Shown here: positions 22,906 to 33,710 of the stretch, piece after piece | Position numbering within the stretch: position 1 is the first letter of the stretch | Layout of the letters: each line of letters begins with the position of its first letter | Origin: Drosophila miranda | Taxonomy: Eukaryota > Arthropoda > Insecta > Diptera > Drosophilidae | Direction: 5' to 3' | Assembly: GCF_003369915.1 (NCBI RefSeq) | Contig: NW_022881614.1 | Coordinates: 8,515,001-8,579,000, forward strand | DNA: 64,000 bases | The notes under the pieces: generated by a model | What the model saw: only the letters and a program-made list of their open reading frames with translations | Databases searched by the model: none | What the model was told of the DNA's origin: nothing | Program-made: the position numbers and the translations under genes

Positions 22906-25801
22906 CCACGTTTTATACTAACTGGGGTGGGAACCGATGGAACCGAGTATAGAAACAATACAGTGAAAAGTATATGTACCATGCGATGGCCGTCTTCAAT
23001 CCTGACCCCTATTGCTGACATGTTCAAGTAAGTTGCGCCCATAAAATGCTAAAAAATTCTACTAAAATTTCCATTTGTTTAGGGCCATAAATCTCGGCAA
23101 CGGAGAAATTTTGACCGTATTAAATAAATTCTCCGGGGCTCTGCAGGAGCTATCGCCAATGGAGCTACCAGCTCTGTGCTTCCAGCTCTTTTCCATGTGC
23201 CAAAATGCCTCACAACTGATTTTACCGCTGCTGGCATTAGAGTAGTATTTTCAACGCAATTACTATAAGCGCTTGTTCTCAGACATGAGCAGCAATTCTA
23301 CAGACTTCGACAGCATAGGTTCGCCTAATTATTTCAATAATTTACTGTGTGTCTCTTTCTATAATTTGTTCATTTTTACCATCAGATCCATTTTCGGACA
23401 AAGAGCTGCGGGAGGCCGAAGAGACTATACTTCATCATTTGAATTACTGTACTATGTATAAGCCAACTGAGAAACATCTGGCTGTAATGTTGAGGGTGAA
23501 TATGGGCTCTCCTAAATTGAATGAACTCTAATGTTAGTTTGTATTTGCAGAACTTCTCGCATTTGCCCGATGTCATTCTCACGCCATTCATGCTCAGCGC
23601 CATTATTTCGATGACAAGTGTGAATCGTGATCCAGAATCTGCGCGCATCTCTTGATCCATTTTGCTGCCATTCTTGCGAAATGTCATAAAGAATAATGAA
23701 GAAGAGATAACTTTGGCAGACTATTCCGTTTGGTATCGTGATTCGTTACAGCGCAAACAAGTCGACTTGCAGCAGGTCTTAACGGTGCTCATAGATCAGA
23801 ACAAAGATGGAAAAGATGTGATCACTCCAGGACTAGTCCACCTAGTTTTTTTTCTGCTTAAATCGCATTCGCCCAAAATGCATACTCTAGCAATTACTTT
23901 TTTTAACAAAGTTCATTCGCAAACGTTTCATCTTTGGGCAAGGCATCATTAGACTCCTCTCTGAGTGGATGATTGTACATCAAGATCAAAACCAGTTTTC
24001 GGGTTGGTATTGGATTCCCCATAATAATTCTTAAATAACTATGTATTTTTTCTAGAATGTTTAACACTATTAAGTGTAGCTGACACGTACACCGTCTCAG
24101 AATGCACTAAAACCATCCAAACAGTTATGGAGCATATGCTATGGGCAAGTCATTCAAATACATGTATATATTTTTTCTTCTATTAACAAATTATTCATTT
24201 TGTTAAAGCTGCCTGGAGAACAAGCCATGCGCATGATGAACTTTCTTTTGCCCCTGCTGAAGACTTCAAATCGAGTTCGGGATGCCCTGATTGATGTGCT
24301 GTGCAAAGCAATGGGTTCTAGGTGGGTACCAGACCCAATTAATCAAAAATCGCTATATATTTTATAGCCTTTGTCATTTGTTACCTAATAATATCTAGCG
24401 GCATGCAAAAACGTCGGATGGCCATTTACGGATTTTGCATGATCCTTAAACAGCTTAACAACAGTAACGCACTGCGGCAGACCTCCAGTGCAACCAGCTT
24501 CTGTACTCAGCAGAGCATTTCCGGGTATTCAATGATGACACAAAATAGCCTAGGAAGTCGAAGCAATCCGCAGCGCAATTTTTACATGCTTACTCTGGAG
24601 ATTATAGGAATGTTGCGAAATTGTTTGCAGCAGCAGTTTGACATACGATGTACGCTTTATGAAAGTAAGTAACCGAAGTGCATACAGCCGATAATCTTTT
24701 GATTATTTTGGAATGTACCTCTCACAGATCTGCAACGGGCCGTGGAGCTAAATGCAAAGCTTGTGCCTCACGTGTTGCAAGTAATTGATTGGCATTTTCG
24801 AAGCTTTTTTGACACTCCCTCTGCAGAGGAGGCTGGCGACGATTTAGACACAGTATTTCGTATACGCTACGATCAGCTGGTTACTGCCAGCGATCAACAA
24901 CATATGGAAATTCAGCTGAAAGATAACCTGGGAAAGTTGGTTTAATTCGTGGCTAACTGCTTGGTAACCTTTGAGCGTGCTCCGTCGGGCTATGACACAC
25001 GTGAGATAAGTCGTCTCCTGGCCTTATGCGTGCAACGAATGGTGGCCAACAGATTGCCAATAGACGACGTTGTAAGTTTGGGCGTTGTCTCATAACTCAT
25101 ATATTCAACTTATCCATACATACATATTTTCCCAGTCCCCTCCAGCCACCCACCTGAAATGCGCTCTAGTTCTGCAACAACTCAATCTTATTGAAGGAAT
25201 CGTTTCCCACTTATTGCTCAGCTCCAAGCCAAACAACGATGCCATATGTCAAGTTCTGCCCCTATTTAAGCAGCATCGCAAGTTATTAGTCGATCTTAAG
25301 ACTTTGGCTGGCTCCTCCAAGAAGCTACAGAAACAATCAAAGAAAACTGTCAGCAATAATACCACAACTTCCATTTTCAATCTTACTGTAAATGGTATCC
25401 AAATGAAGAGCATGTGCACACAACCTGAGAATATATGGGACTTGTCTATATTGGATAAGCTTCTTAATCTACTCCTCGAGTGAGTGCCATTTCGACTTCG
25501 CCGATTCCAATGTAAATGTTTTGAAAATTAGTTTTCAGTGACGTCGTTCCATTTGCCGCGTCTGAGAAAACCATTCAGTTGCGGTCCAACGAGTCCCTGG
25601 TTCGTTATGTTGTGCAGATTACCGCCGAAAAAGTGAAAAACATTCGGCTTGAACCTGATTACAAGCAACTAGCTTACAGCAAACGTACCTTTAAGCAGTT
25701 AACAGACATCACCAAGATTATTTACGAGCGCTGCATTCGACGGTTGCCTGAGCTGTGGCGAGACTGTGACATGCAGACATCCTCTCTGGCGGCTCAATGT
25801 T
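22905..25801 (+). pseudogene. FANCI: FANCI-like pseudogene, copy A, 5' part
   Basis: The translation matches the Fanconi anaemia group I protein, a large helical-repeat partner of FANCD2 that loads on DNA crosslinks. Recognisable blocks include the [12 protein letters not shown] segment, [14 protein letters not shown], and the [18 protein letters not shown] segment. Introns with GT-AG ends are kept (for example donor 23,028), so this is a DNA-level copy, not a retrocopy. It is dead: stops at 23,243-23,245 (TAG), 23,653-23,655 (TGA) and 24,943-24,945 (TAA), plus a frameshift near 23,905. The first ~335 bp present in copy B are missing. The copy is interrupted at 25,801 by a retrotransposon. 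Confidence 0.8.
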
Positions 25802-28048
25802 TGTAGCGTGCAGGTGTGGGATAGCTGTCGTTTACCCATACTAGTATGAAGAGATTTCGTGTGCACCTCTAGCTATGCTCTGACTAAGCTCGCCGGATTG
25901 TCGGGGTTCGTTCTACTCTCTCCTATCACATACTGACACACACTCGCATAATGTTTTAGGTGCACATTTAAAAATAATAAAATAATAATAAAAAAAAAGA
26001 AGAACCAAACATAAAACTAACAACAGAATCCAGGTTTAACCGGAGCCAGGAATTGGTTATGGGACTAACAAGTTGGTTGTGGAAAGTGTGGACATACTTA
26101 TCAATTACTCTACTCAAATGATGAGAAACTCCGGTGTTAGTGAGTATCTCTATCTTCTCCTCCCTCCCGACCTATGCTATACAGGTAACCTGACCGTATA
26201 GACCCTTGAATAACGTTAAACAGTTATCATCCCACCACTTCGATCATGCCTTTCTGAGGGCGGCCCACTGAATTTAGAACATATTAGGGTTGTACTTCAA
26301 AATCAATATCATTATATATATATATTTCAATAAATCCCTAATCATATAACTAAATTCTTGGGGGGGGTTTTCTTAACTTATAATTAAATCCATTTTTGTT
26401 GTGTCTCGATAGCTTAATATATTAGTAAGGAATTGCGAAGAAATATTAAGAAAAATAAAGATTTAAAAATGACCATCATATATGGGTAACAGATTCTAAA
26501 GGGGTGAGAGGTACCAATACATTATGGTTACGGATTTATAAAGGGAATATCAATAGAAAATTACATGTAACACGCAGGTTACTTCCCAGCTCAGTGCATA
26601 TATGTACTTGTTCTTATTTACAAACTCACAGCGCTTTTGGTAGGCTAGTACCGCTTTTTCCATTCGTGATCGTTGAGCTCAATGATGACGTTGGTGCATA
26701 ATTCTAAGGAAAGGAAAAGATATTTAATACGAGTATATGTGCACATGAGCGTACTAGAGTGTACTGCTTTGTAATCTCAAGGAAAATTAATGTTGCTCTC
26801 ATACCCATTAGTTTCCAAAAACCATTATGTTGGCTGTGTTACATAACTAACTATAAAACTGTATACATCGTGTGACGAAAGAGAATGGTTTTTAGCCTGG
26901 CACATGAAATCTAGAGGAAAAAGGGGCTTGTGTTACATCCACGAGTAACTATGGTCCTCTATTGCCGTGATCGAGAGACATGTCAGCCAGGCTGAGTAGG
27001 ACTGCGCCTCCGGAAGAATCCAACAATAATGCAATCAATTCGAGTTCATTATTGGGTGTCGCTGGCGCAGCTAAATCACTTGAAGATGGGGTAAATTAAC
27101 TCCTTAGCTGGGCTTCAGGTTGCCGATCAAATTTGACGTCGGTCTGCGGACTACACTCTCATTGGAGGCTCGATAAACGGGTGGCGTCAACGGCGCCAAA
27201 AATAAGGGTCCGGAGGCGCCTCCTGGTTTTCGCCGTGCATCCACACGGTTGTTGAGGCTTTCGACGGACAACGTCAAGCTGCAGGTTTCGCTGCTCGGTG
27301 CCTCCCGCGGGTTTACTACTTGTCTTATCAATCCACCGGCAACACTCCTCTCATAGACCACACCGTATATGCACTCCTATGCGACTGATGATCGCACGAG
27401 CGGTACCGTGGCTACGGGCCGCCGTCCAGCTATGTTTTCTTTTCTTTACACTGCTTTCCTGGTTAATTACTCCTGATTCTGGGTCTTTATTGAACTCGGT
27501 TCACGAGGTATGGCGTAGTTGCCAGAACTGTTCGTTGGCTAAATATATATATATATATATTTATTTATTCCCGAGTATAGCACAAACACGTCCGCTTTAA
27601 TCAATCGATTCTTTGTCAATACTCCAGCCCAACTTCTGCAAGTTCAGCCAAGCGGTACCGAACCAAAAGCTCGAAGATCGGATGATATTTGGGGAATTTT
27701 AACTGCATAATCGGATGATCTTAGGAACTTTAACTGCATAATCGGATGATGTTGGGAATTTAAACTGCATAATCGGATGATCTTTCGCCCATTTGAGCGA
27801 ACTTTTGGGCAAGCTTTTAATCTATGCTCTCCCTACGCTACGCTACTCTCTTGGGTCAAGGTAAACGTGACGTCTTTCGCTTAAATGCGTGCGCTGCGCG
27901 CCGACTCTCTTTAGAAAGCTTTTCGGAAAGCTTGCAGCTTACGATCCACTTTCGGAGTTACTATGTCTCTGCACTTTTAAGCATTACCAAAAGAAAACTA
28001 TGCTTATCCGTGATGTTCTACACTCGTTCCCTTAATTCGGCCCCTACA
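25802..28048 (-). repeat. 3' LTR of Ulysses-like element
   Basis: 2,247 bp. It contains a 31-33 bp tandem repeat (27,677-27,781), a run of alternating ta (about 27,544-27,560), and the palindromic aagcttttcggaaagctt. The bases just inside (28,049 on) show no clear polypurine tract on the minus strand. Confidence 0.9.
27677..27781. repeat. 31-33 bp tandem repeats in LTR (also 35,586-35,690)
   Basis: The motif atcggatgat...aactgcata is repeated three times plus a partial fourth atcggatgat. Both LTRs carry it identically in number. Confidence 0.8.
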
Positions 28049-28106
28049 CCACAGTTGAAGACGTAATTGTTCTCACAATGAGACTTAAACTGAAGAAGGC
28101 CATTTA

Positions 28107-29084
28107 CTAAGGTTTAAGCTGAATATCTTTCAAGTGATAGACTCCTAAGTTTTTCTTATCTTCGCTAGCTAATTGGTAATACATTGTCCCCACTCGGCGA
28201 ATAACCTTGGCTGATATAAACACAGGCGCCAGCTTAGCGCTGAACTTTTTTAAAGCGTTGCTCTGACAAAAATTCCGGGCATACACGACGTCTCCGACTT
28301 TAAGTTGACGGACCCGGCTACGTAAGTTGTATGTCCTCGCATTCTGCTCGTGTGATTCAGCTACCTTTTGTTGGGCGGCTTGTCGACATACTTGTACTAC
28401 ATTTGGATATTCGACTCTGGTGTCATCCGATAGGAGATTTAGTCGTCTAAGTAGTTCATAATCCTTTCCGTTAAGAATCATATTCTGCCCAAAAGCAAGA
28501 AAATATGGCGAATACCCTGTGCTTCTATGGATATTGGCTCGTAACGCTGCACTAATTTCAGGTAACTTGTTGTCCCAATTAGTATGATCTTTGCCGACGT
28601 ACGCTCTTATAGCCGCTAACACGGATCGGTTTAACCGTTCACTGGCATTGGCTTGCGGTGAATATATGGCAGTGCAGCGGTGAGTTACCCCGAATCTGGT
28701 AAGAAATGACTTGAAATTCCCAGAGACAAACTGCGAACCATTATCGGTAAGTATAGTCTCAGGGACCCCGAAAGTACTAAATAACATATTTTCTAGGAAG
28801 TCACACACTTTACTTGAGGTAAACTTTTTGAGCGGACATAAGAAATGAAATTTGGTGTTGTGATCTACAATTATTAAGATACCAATATTCCCTTGCTTGG
28901 AACGCGGATACGGGCCCAACAAATCTAGATAAAGCTTTTGAAAAGGTCTTTCTGAAATCATTGGCTTACCCATTGGTGGTCTTAGCACGACATTAGCACT
29001 TTTGGTCTGGCGACAAACGTCGCATTTTGATACATAGGCTCGTATTTGTGTAACCATTTTTGGCCAAAACAAGTACCTTTTCAC
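28107..29084 (-). pseudogene. pol: Integrase part of pol, separated by frameshift
   Basis: 325 residues from an internal ATG. It shows the Cys pair of the zinc finger (C21-x2-C24) and the D,D35E triad at D54, D114 and E149, followed by a C-terminal domain. The His pair lies before the break in the upstream frame. The triad is intact, but without translation in phase with the upstream pol this copy lacks a complete zinc domain. Confidence 0.8.
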
Positions 29085-31393
29085 CTTTTCAACGGTTTTC
29101 CCAATACCACTGTGGGAAGCGTCTGGGGGTCATGAGCCCTGGAAATTATATCGCTGGTAAGGCCTGATGGAATCCAAAGCTTCCAAGTTTGTTTATCTGC
29201 TATCTCGTCCCCTGAAGATGGTTCGGTTCTTTTATACACCAAATTATCGTCAATTTTCAAATCGGGTAACTTAAGTTGATTAAGCCTTATGTGTTCTATT
29301 AGATCCATGTATTCGTTCGATTTAAACTCTGTAGAAGTAAGGTCGACTATGGGTCCGTTGCCGTTCAGCTCTCTTACCTCGGGTTCATCTTGGCGTGACA
29401 ACGCGTCGGCCACTACGTTTTCGGACCCTTTTCGATGTGATATTTGAAAATTAAATCCCTGTAATTTTATAGCCCAGCGGGCCAAGCGACCTGACAAATC
29501 TTTTTGCCTCATAAGCCATTGTAGGGACGCATGGTCCGTTATAACTTGGAAATCCTGTCCTTCTACGTAAGCTCTAAACTTCTTTATTCCTTTAATCACT
29601 GCCAAGCACTCGAGTTCAGTGACCGAATAGTTTCGTTGCGCCTTGGAAAGTTTCTCGGACATAAACGCTATAGGTAATTCTATCCCTTCCTCGTTTAATT
29701 GAGCTAGTACGCAGCCCAAACCAAAGGTGCTTGCGTCACATATTAACAAAAAGGGTTTCTTAAAATCGGGGGTGGCTAGGATTGGAGCAGATGTTAAGCA
29801 GGATTTGAGTTTATTGAAAGCTTCTTCAGCTGATGCGTTCCACTTAAGTGGTTGATGCTTTTTTAGTAGTTCCGTTAAGGGGTAGCTGACGGTGGCATAG
29901 TTATCGACAAAGCGTCTGTACCATCCAGCAAGTCCTAGAAATCTCCTTATCTGTTTCACCGTTTTTGGGATCGGGAACTCCATTATGGATTTTATTTTCC
30001 CCGGATCTGTCTTTAACTGACCATAACCTATTATGAACCCCAGATATTTAATCTCCCGTATACAAAAGTTTGACTTGGCTATATTAATCGTGAGATTTGC
30101 CTTACGCAAATGCATCGCTACCTCTTGTAACAGCACCAAGTGTGAATCAAAGTCATCTGAGAGCACCAGTAAATCGTCCAAATAGACAAAAACCCGATTC
30201 CTGAGGTGTGCAGGTATCACCTGATCCATAAGTCGGCACAACGTTTGAGCGGCATTAGTTAAGCCAAACGGCATTACCTTATACTGGTAAAGCGGCCTAT
30301 TGGGAATGGTAAAAGCTGTATAGTGCCGAGATTTTTCTTCCAAAGGAATCTGCCAGTATGCGTGTTTCATGTCAAGTCCCGTTATGTATTTGGCTGGTGG
30401 TAATCTACTAAGAATGCCATCAATATGTGGTAAAGGGTAGGCATCTTTGCGAGTGTTCTTATTAATTTCTCGAGAATCTAAACATAATCGATTTTTCGTA
30501 CCTTTCTTAACTAAAACGCAATTGCTACTCCAGGAGCTATTCGATTCCTCGATCACGTCTAATGCCAGCATTTTCTCCACTTCGTCAAACATTAACTTTT
30601 CCTTCGCGGGTGAAATCGGCCAATGGCGTTGTTTGACTGGTCTATCGGGTACCATTTCGATCGTGTGTTGGATAGCTTTCGTACGTCCTAATCCTTCCCT
30701 TTCAAACGAAGGAAACGAATGGATCACGGATTCTAGTCTAACCTTTTGGTCTTTGCTTAGATCGTGTACTGGCGGGGATTCCGAAGCCCTGGTTTCATTT
30801 CCGACGTCTAATTCTTGTACCACCGATCTATCCGTTAAAAGTCTTGCTACAAGACCGAATTCTATCCAGAAATCAATCCCTAAATACACATTTTGTTTCA
30901 AGGCGGGTATTATGAAAAATTCTATCTCCTTAGTATGATCGCGAAAAGTTATGGGAACTGTAATTTTCGCTACTACCTTACAAGATTCATTATTGGCCGT
31001 TCGAATATTTCCGGAGCATTTCTTTGCCTTGGCGTGTTGCGCGAACGACTTAGCGGCTTCACTTCCAAGACAGCTTATCGTCGCCCCCGAATCTAGCAAG
31101 GCCATGAAGTTTTGTTCTTCTATGCTTAGTTCTATAAATAATCTGTTATCGGAGCTCAAAAGGACCGACGAGACAAGTCTTTTTCGCACCTTCTTTACCT
31201 TGGTCCAGAATTGCCTTAATCGTATGGTCGAGCGTTTTGGTTGATACTTTAATTCTAGCTTATCTGAACGGGAACTTTCACCATCTATATCTATCTCCTC
31301 CGTCTGGGTTTGTGCCTCTACAAGAGACCTATTAGATCGAATTTTTGGACAATCCGGGTTGGAGGTGTTTTCTTGGAAAGTTTGCTCTTTCAT
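29081..31393 (-). CDS. pol: Pol: protease, reverse transcriptase, RNase H
   Basis: 770 residues from ATG 31,391-31,393, which overlaps the gag stop. The aspartic protease motif DSGA is at residues 101-104. RT motif A is LDMKHAYWQI (Asp341) and the active site is YLDD (404-407), an uncommon variant of YxDD. RNase H carries ICDAST, LECLAV and ITDHASL. Homology continues to the start of the integrase zinc region (first His near AHDPQ). There the frame is lost and stops at 29,081. The next frame carries the rest of integrase, so a one-base deletion near 29,109 probably broke a single polyprotein. Confidence 0.8.
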   Translation of the reverse strand: MKEQTFQENTSNPDCPKIRSNRSLVEAQTQTEEIDIDGESSRSDKLELKYQPKRSTIRLRQFWTKVKKVRKRLVSSVLLSSDNRLFIELSIEEQNFMALLDSGATISCLGSEAAKSFAQHAKAKKCSGNIRTANNESCKVVAKITVPITFRDHTKEIEFFIIPALKQNVYLGIDFWIEFGLVARLLTDRSVVQELDVGNETRASESPPVHDLSKDQKVRLESVIHSFPSFEREGLGRTKAIQHTIEMVPDRPVKQRHWPISPAKEKLMFDEVEKMLALDVIEESNSSWSSNCVLVKKGTKNRLCLDSREINKNTRKDAYPLPHIDGILSRLPPAKYITGLDMKHAYWQIPLEEKSRHYTAFTIPNRPLYQYKVMPFGLTNAAQTLCRLMDQVIPAHLRNRVFVYLDDLLVLSDDFDSHLVLLQEVAMHLRKANLTINIAKSNFCIREIKYLGFIIGYGQLKTDPGKIKSIMEFPIPKTVKQIRRFLGLAGWYRRFVDNYATVSYPLTELLKKHQPLKWNASAEEAFNKLKSCLTSAPILATPDFKKPFLLICDASTFGLGCVLAQLNEEGIELPIAFMSEKLSKAQRNYSVTELECLAVIKGIKKFRAYVEGQDFQVITDHASLQWLMRQKDLSGRLARWAIKLQGFNFQISHRKGSENVVADALSRQDEPEVRELNGNGPIVDLTSTEFKSNEYMDLIEHIRLNQLKLPDLKIDDNLVYKRTEPSSGDEIADKQTWKLWIPSGLTSDIISRAHDPQTLPTVVLGKPLKR

Positions 31394-32967
31394 TCTGTCA
31401 TCATTGCCGGATGCGTCAGAATGGTGTTGGATTGCGCATCCCGCTTGCGGTTTTCCGATGAGTTACATCTTTCGCACTTTGGCTTAAAAGTATTTTTCGC
31501 CCCGCAGCCATAACAGAAGACTCGGCGTTCTGCTACGCAATCTTCAAACCGATGACCTGTTTTGTCGCAATTCCAGCAAACAAACCGCTTGCGGCGTAGC
31601 TCGGAGATACTCTCTTCTTCGAGTTCTTCTTCCTCACTCTGAATTTCTGATACGTGAGGTCTAGTTACCCTGTTTCTCTGTAAAAAGTTGCCAGCATCTT
31701 TACAGAAGTGTTCATGCTTTTTAACTTCCTCCCTCAACTCACTTCTATTCTGTATTTTTAAATGCAAAAGCTCATATCGCAGAGCACTTTTCGCATTCCG
31801 CTTAAGAATATCGATCAGCTTGAGTTCGCTTATCTCGTGTGAAAGTCGTGCCACTAACTTCTCAATGTCTGACTGAAAATCTTCGAAGGATTCGTTGTCC
31901 TTCTGTTGACGTTTCCGTATCATTTCCCAAAGGTCAAAATCATCTTTCTGATCGTCGAATCTTTGCCTAAACGCTGTACAGAACGATGACCAGGAGTATT
32001 GGTGGTTTCTTCGATGAAAATCCCAGAACCAATCGCTGGCTTTACCTGTGAAAAGCAGATGCAGATTGTCGCAAAGTAACTGGTCATCATTCCCCAGAGT
32101 CTGTCCTGTAAGAGCACGAACGCGATATAGAAATTCTTCTACGTGCATTGCGTCTCGAGAACCATCAAATTTAAGACGCCAGCTTAGTAGGATATTTGCC
32201 GCTTTTGCCGGTGCTACATTTCCGGCTGTTTGACTACTCCTAGGAGTTCTTCCTTGGGAATCGCCTCTAACCATGTAACTATCATTGTCTACGTCTCGTC
32301 TAACATTACTGTGTGACTCTGAGGGACCTCCGTTACCCGTAGCAGCCGCTGCGGCTAAATTCATATTGGAAAACTGGGCCTGTATAGTTTGTTCGATGGA
32401 AGTTTTTATGAACGAACTAAGGTTTTCCATCATAGATTTCTCCTGATTTTGCATGACCGAATGGATGTAATTCGTAAGGTTTTCAGGTTGAGCGTTACTA
32501 AGTGACCTATTTCCGTTGCTACTAATCGACTGTCGACTCTCGGATAAATATTGATCTAAACTAGCTTGATACCTTGTTTGCATTCCTCGTTTAGGGGTTG
32601 CTCCTCGCCCTCGACCTCGGCTGTTTGTTCTCCCTTTTCTACGTAATAAGGTTGGATCTAGTTGTACCGTCCCATTGTCTTCGTTTCCCCGAACATTAGG
32701 TGGTATGGAGCCAGAGCTTAGGTGTAATTCTGCTGCTAGAGTATTATTTTCGTAACGCAGTCTACCAGGTTCGCATTCCGACTTGCACACTGGACAAGAC
32801 TTTTCGCTTTTCAAATGTTCGCATACGCACGTATTATGAAATCGGTGGTGACAAGGCGTGGTAGCTATTAACTGATCTTGCCGCAAATTTCCCTGGCAAA
32901 TAATGCAAAGCGAGTCTGGATTGATCAACGCCGAAGCTAAATTTTCATTACTTCGGTGGACCGCCAT
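31390..32967 (-). CDS. gag: Gag with N-terminal RING-H2 finger
   Basis: 525 residues from a clear ATG. Residues 21-61 form a complete RING-H2 pattern: C21-x2-C24-x14-C39-x1-H41-x2-H44-x2-C47-x10-C58-x2-C61. Then come an Arg/Gly-rich basic stretch (~112-128), a Ser/Asn-rich linker, and a retrotransposon Gag core (~260-400, with WFWDFHRRNH and the following helix). A CCHC zinc knuckle (CWNCDKTGHRFEDC) follows, then a second, degenerate knuckle lacking the His. Gag forms the particle and binds RNA. A RING could give ubiquitin-ligase activity or simply a protein contact; that is inference. The stop overlaps the pol start as ATGA. Confidence 0.85.
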   Translation of the reverse strand: MAVHRSNENLASALINPDSLCIICQGNLRQDQLIATTPCHHRFHNTCVCEHLKSEKSCPVCKSECEPGRLRYENNTLAAELHLSSGSIPPNVRGNEDNGTVQLDPTLLRRKGRTNSRGRGRGATPKRGMQTRYQASLDQYLSESRQSISSNGNRSLSNAQPENLTNYIHSVMQNQEKSMMENLSSFIKTSIEQTIQAQFSNMNLAAAAATGNGGPSESHSNVRRDVDNDSYMVRGDSQGRTPRSSQTAGNVAPAKAANILLSWRLKFDGSRDAMHVEEFLYRVRALTGQTLGNDDQLLCDNLHLLFTGKASDWFWDFHRRNHQYSWSSFCTAFRQRFDDQKDDFDLWEMIRKRQQKDNESFEDFQSDIEKLVARLSHEISELKLIDILKRNAKSALRYELLHLKIQNRSELREEVKKHEHFCKDAGNFLQRNRVTRPHVSEIQSEEEELEEESISELRRKRFVCWNCDKTGHRFEDCVAERRVFCYGCGAKNTFKPKCERCNSSENRKRDAQSNTILTHPAMMTE

Positions 32968-33688
32968 GATTTGTATGAATTTCTTAATAAAAAAAATAAT
33001 AATGAAAATAAAATTATGAAACTAATATGCAAATATGAGTTAACGAATATGGAATTTACTTAATATGTTCGCCCTCTCCAGGCATGATCTAGGTGGTCTA
33101 CCACTAACTGTACGTTTCGATTTGAATAGTTGAGTAATTAAGTTGTGTATGTTGGCCAGTTCTATTACCAGTTTTGAAGGTATAAGTCCGGATAATGGAC
33201 AGTCTCTACTTATCATAAGTAGAAGATCGTGATTCCTAAAATCTGCGACTTTTTCCTAACCCAACTAGAATTTGATAAAGGAATCTCTACAGCCAAGCTC
33301 AAGATAATTTAATGAATATAACTTTGAGTCGGGGTATCCGTCTTTTGAATAACTCCCGCAGTTCCCTAAATCAACATCTTTAGTTATCTCGTTGGTGGAG
33401 TCCTATATCGTGATATCAGTATATTGTAACTACCTATATAAGCTAGTCCATCCGGAGGAAGAGACAACAGATTATACACAGGTCGACTTTTCCAACCATG
33501 AAAAATAGTCGTAGGTTCCGTATGCAACAGCTGTCGTACTCCCACCCGAAGAGATCTATCAGTATAGTATTACCAGAGAATTATTGTTTTGGATGGAATA
33601 TAGAGCTATGGTGGAGCCTAGCCCCAGAATGACATGCCATGGGTACTAAAGTTAAGTACCAACTTTACGAGAGATCATGTCCCTTCGG
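32968..33688 (-). other. Untranslated leader of Ulysses-like element
   Basis: About 720 bp between the primer site and the gag ATG. No open frame of note was found. Packaging signals would be expected here but cannot be recognised by eye. Confidence 0.5.
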
Positions 33689-33706
33689 GCCCCACGTTGG
33701 GCGCCA
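33689..33706 (-). promoter_or_regulatory. tRNA-Lys primer binding site
   Basis: Minus strand TGGCGCCCAACGTGGGGC, 18 bases matching the 3' end of the tRNA-Lys type that primes several retroelements, four bases (taat) after the 5' LTR end. It primes minus-strand DNA synthesis. Confidence 0.85.
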
Positions 33707-33710
33707 ATTA

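Noticed and set aside
27104..27361. Short open frames inside the 2.2 kb LTRs
   Set aside because: They are present in both LTRs only because the LTRs are near-identical. No start context or domain supports them.
33689..33706. tRNA-like sequence
   Set aside because: Only 18 bases match a tRNA 3' end, right next to an LTR. It is a primer binding site, not a tRNA gene.
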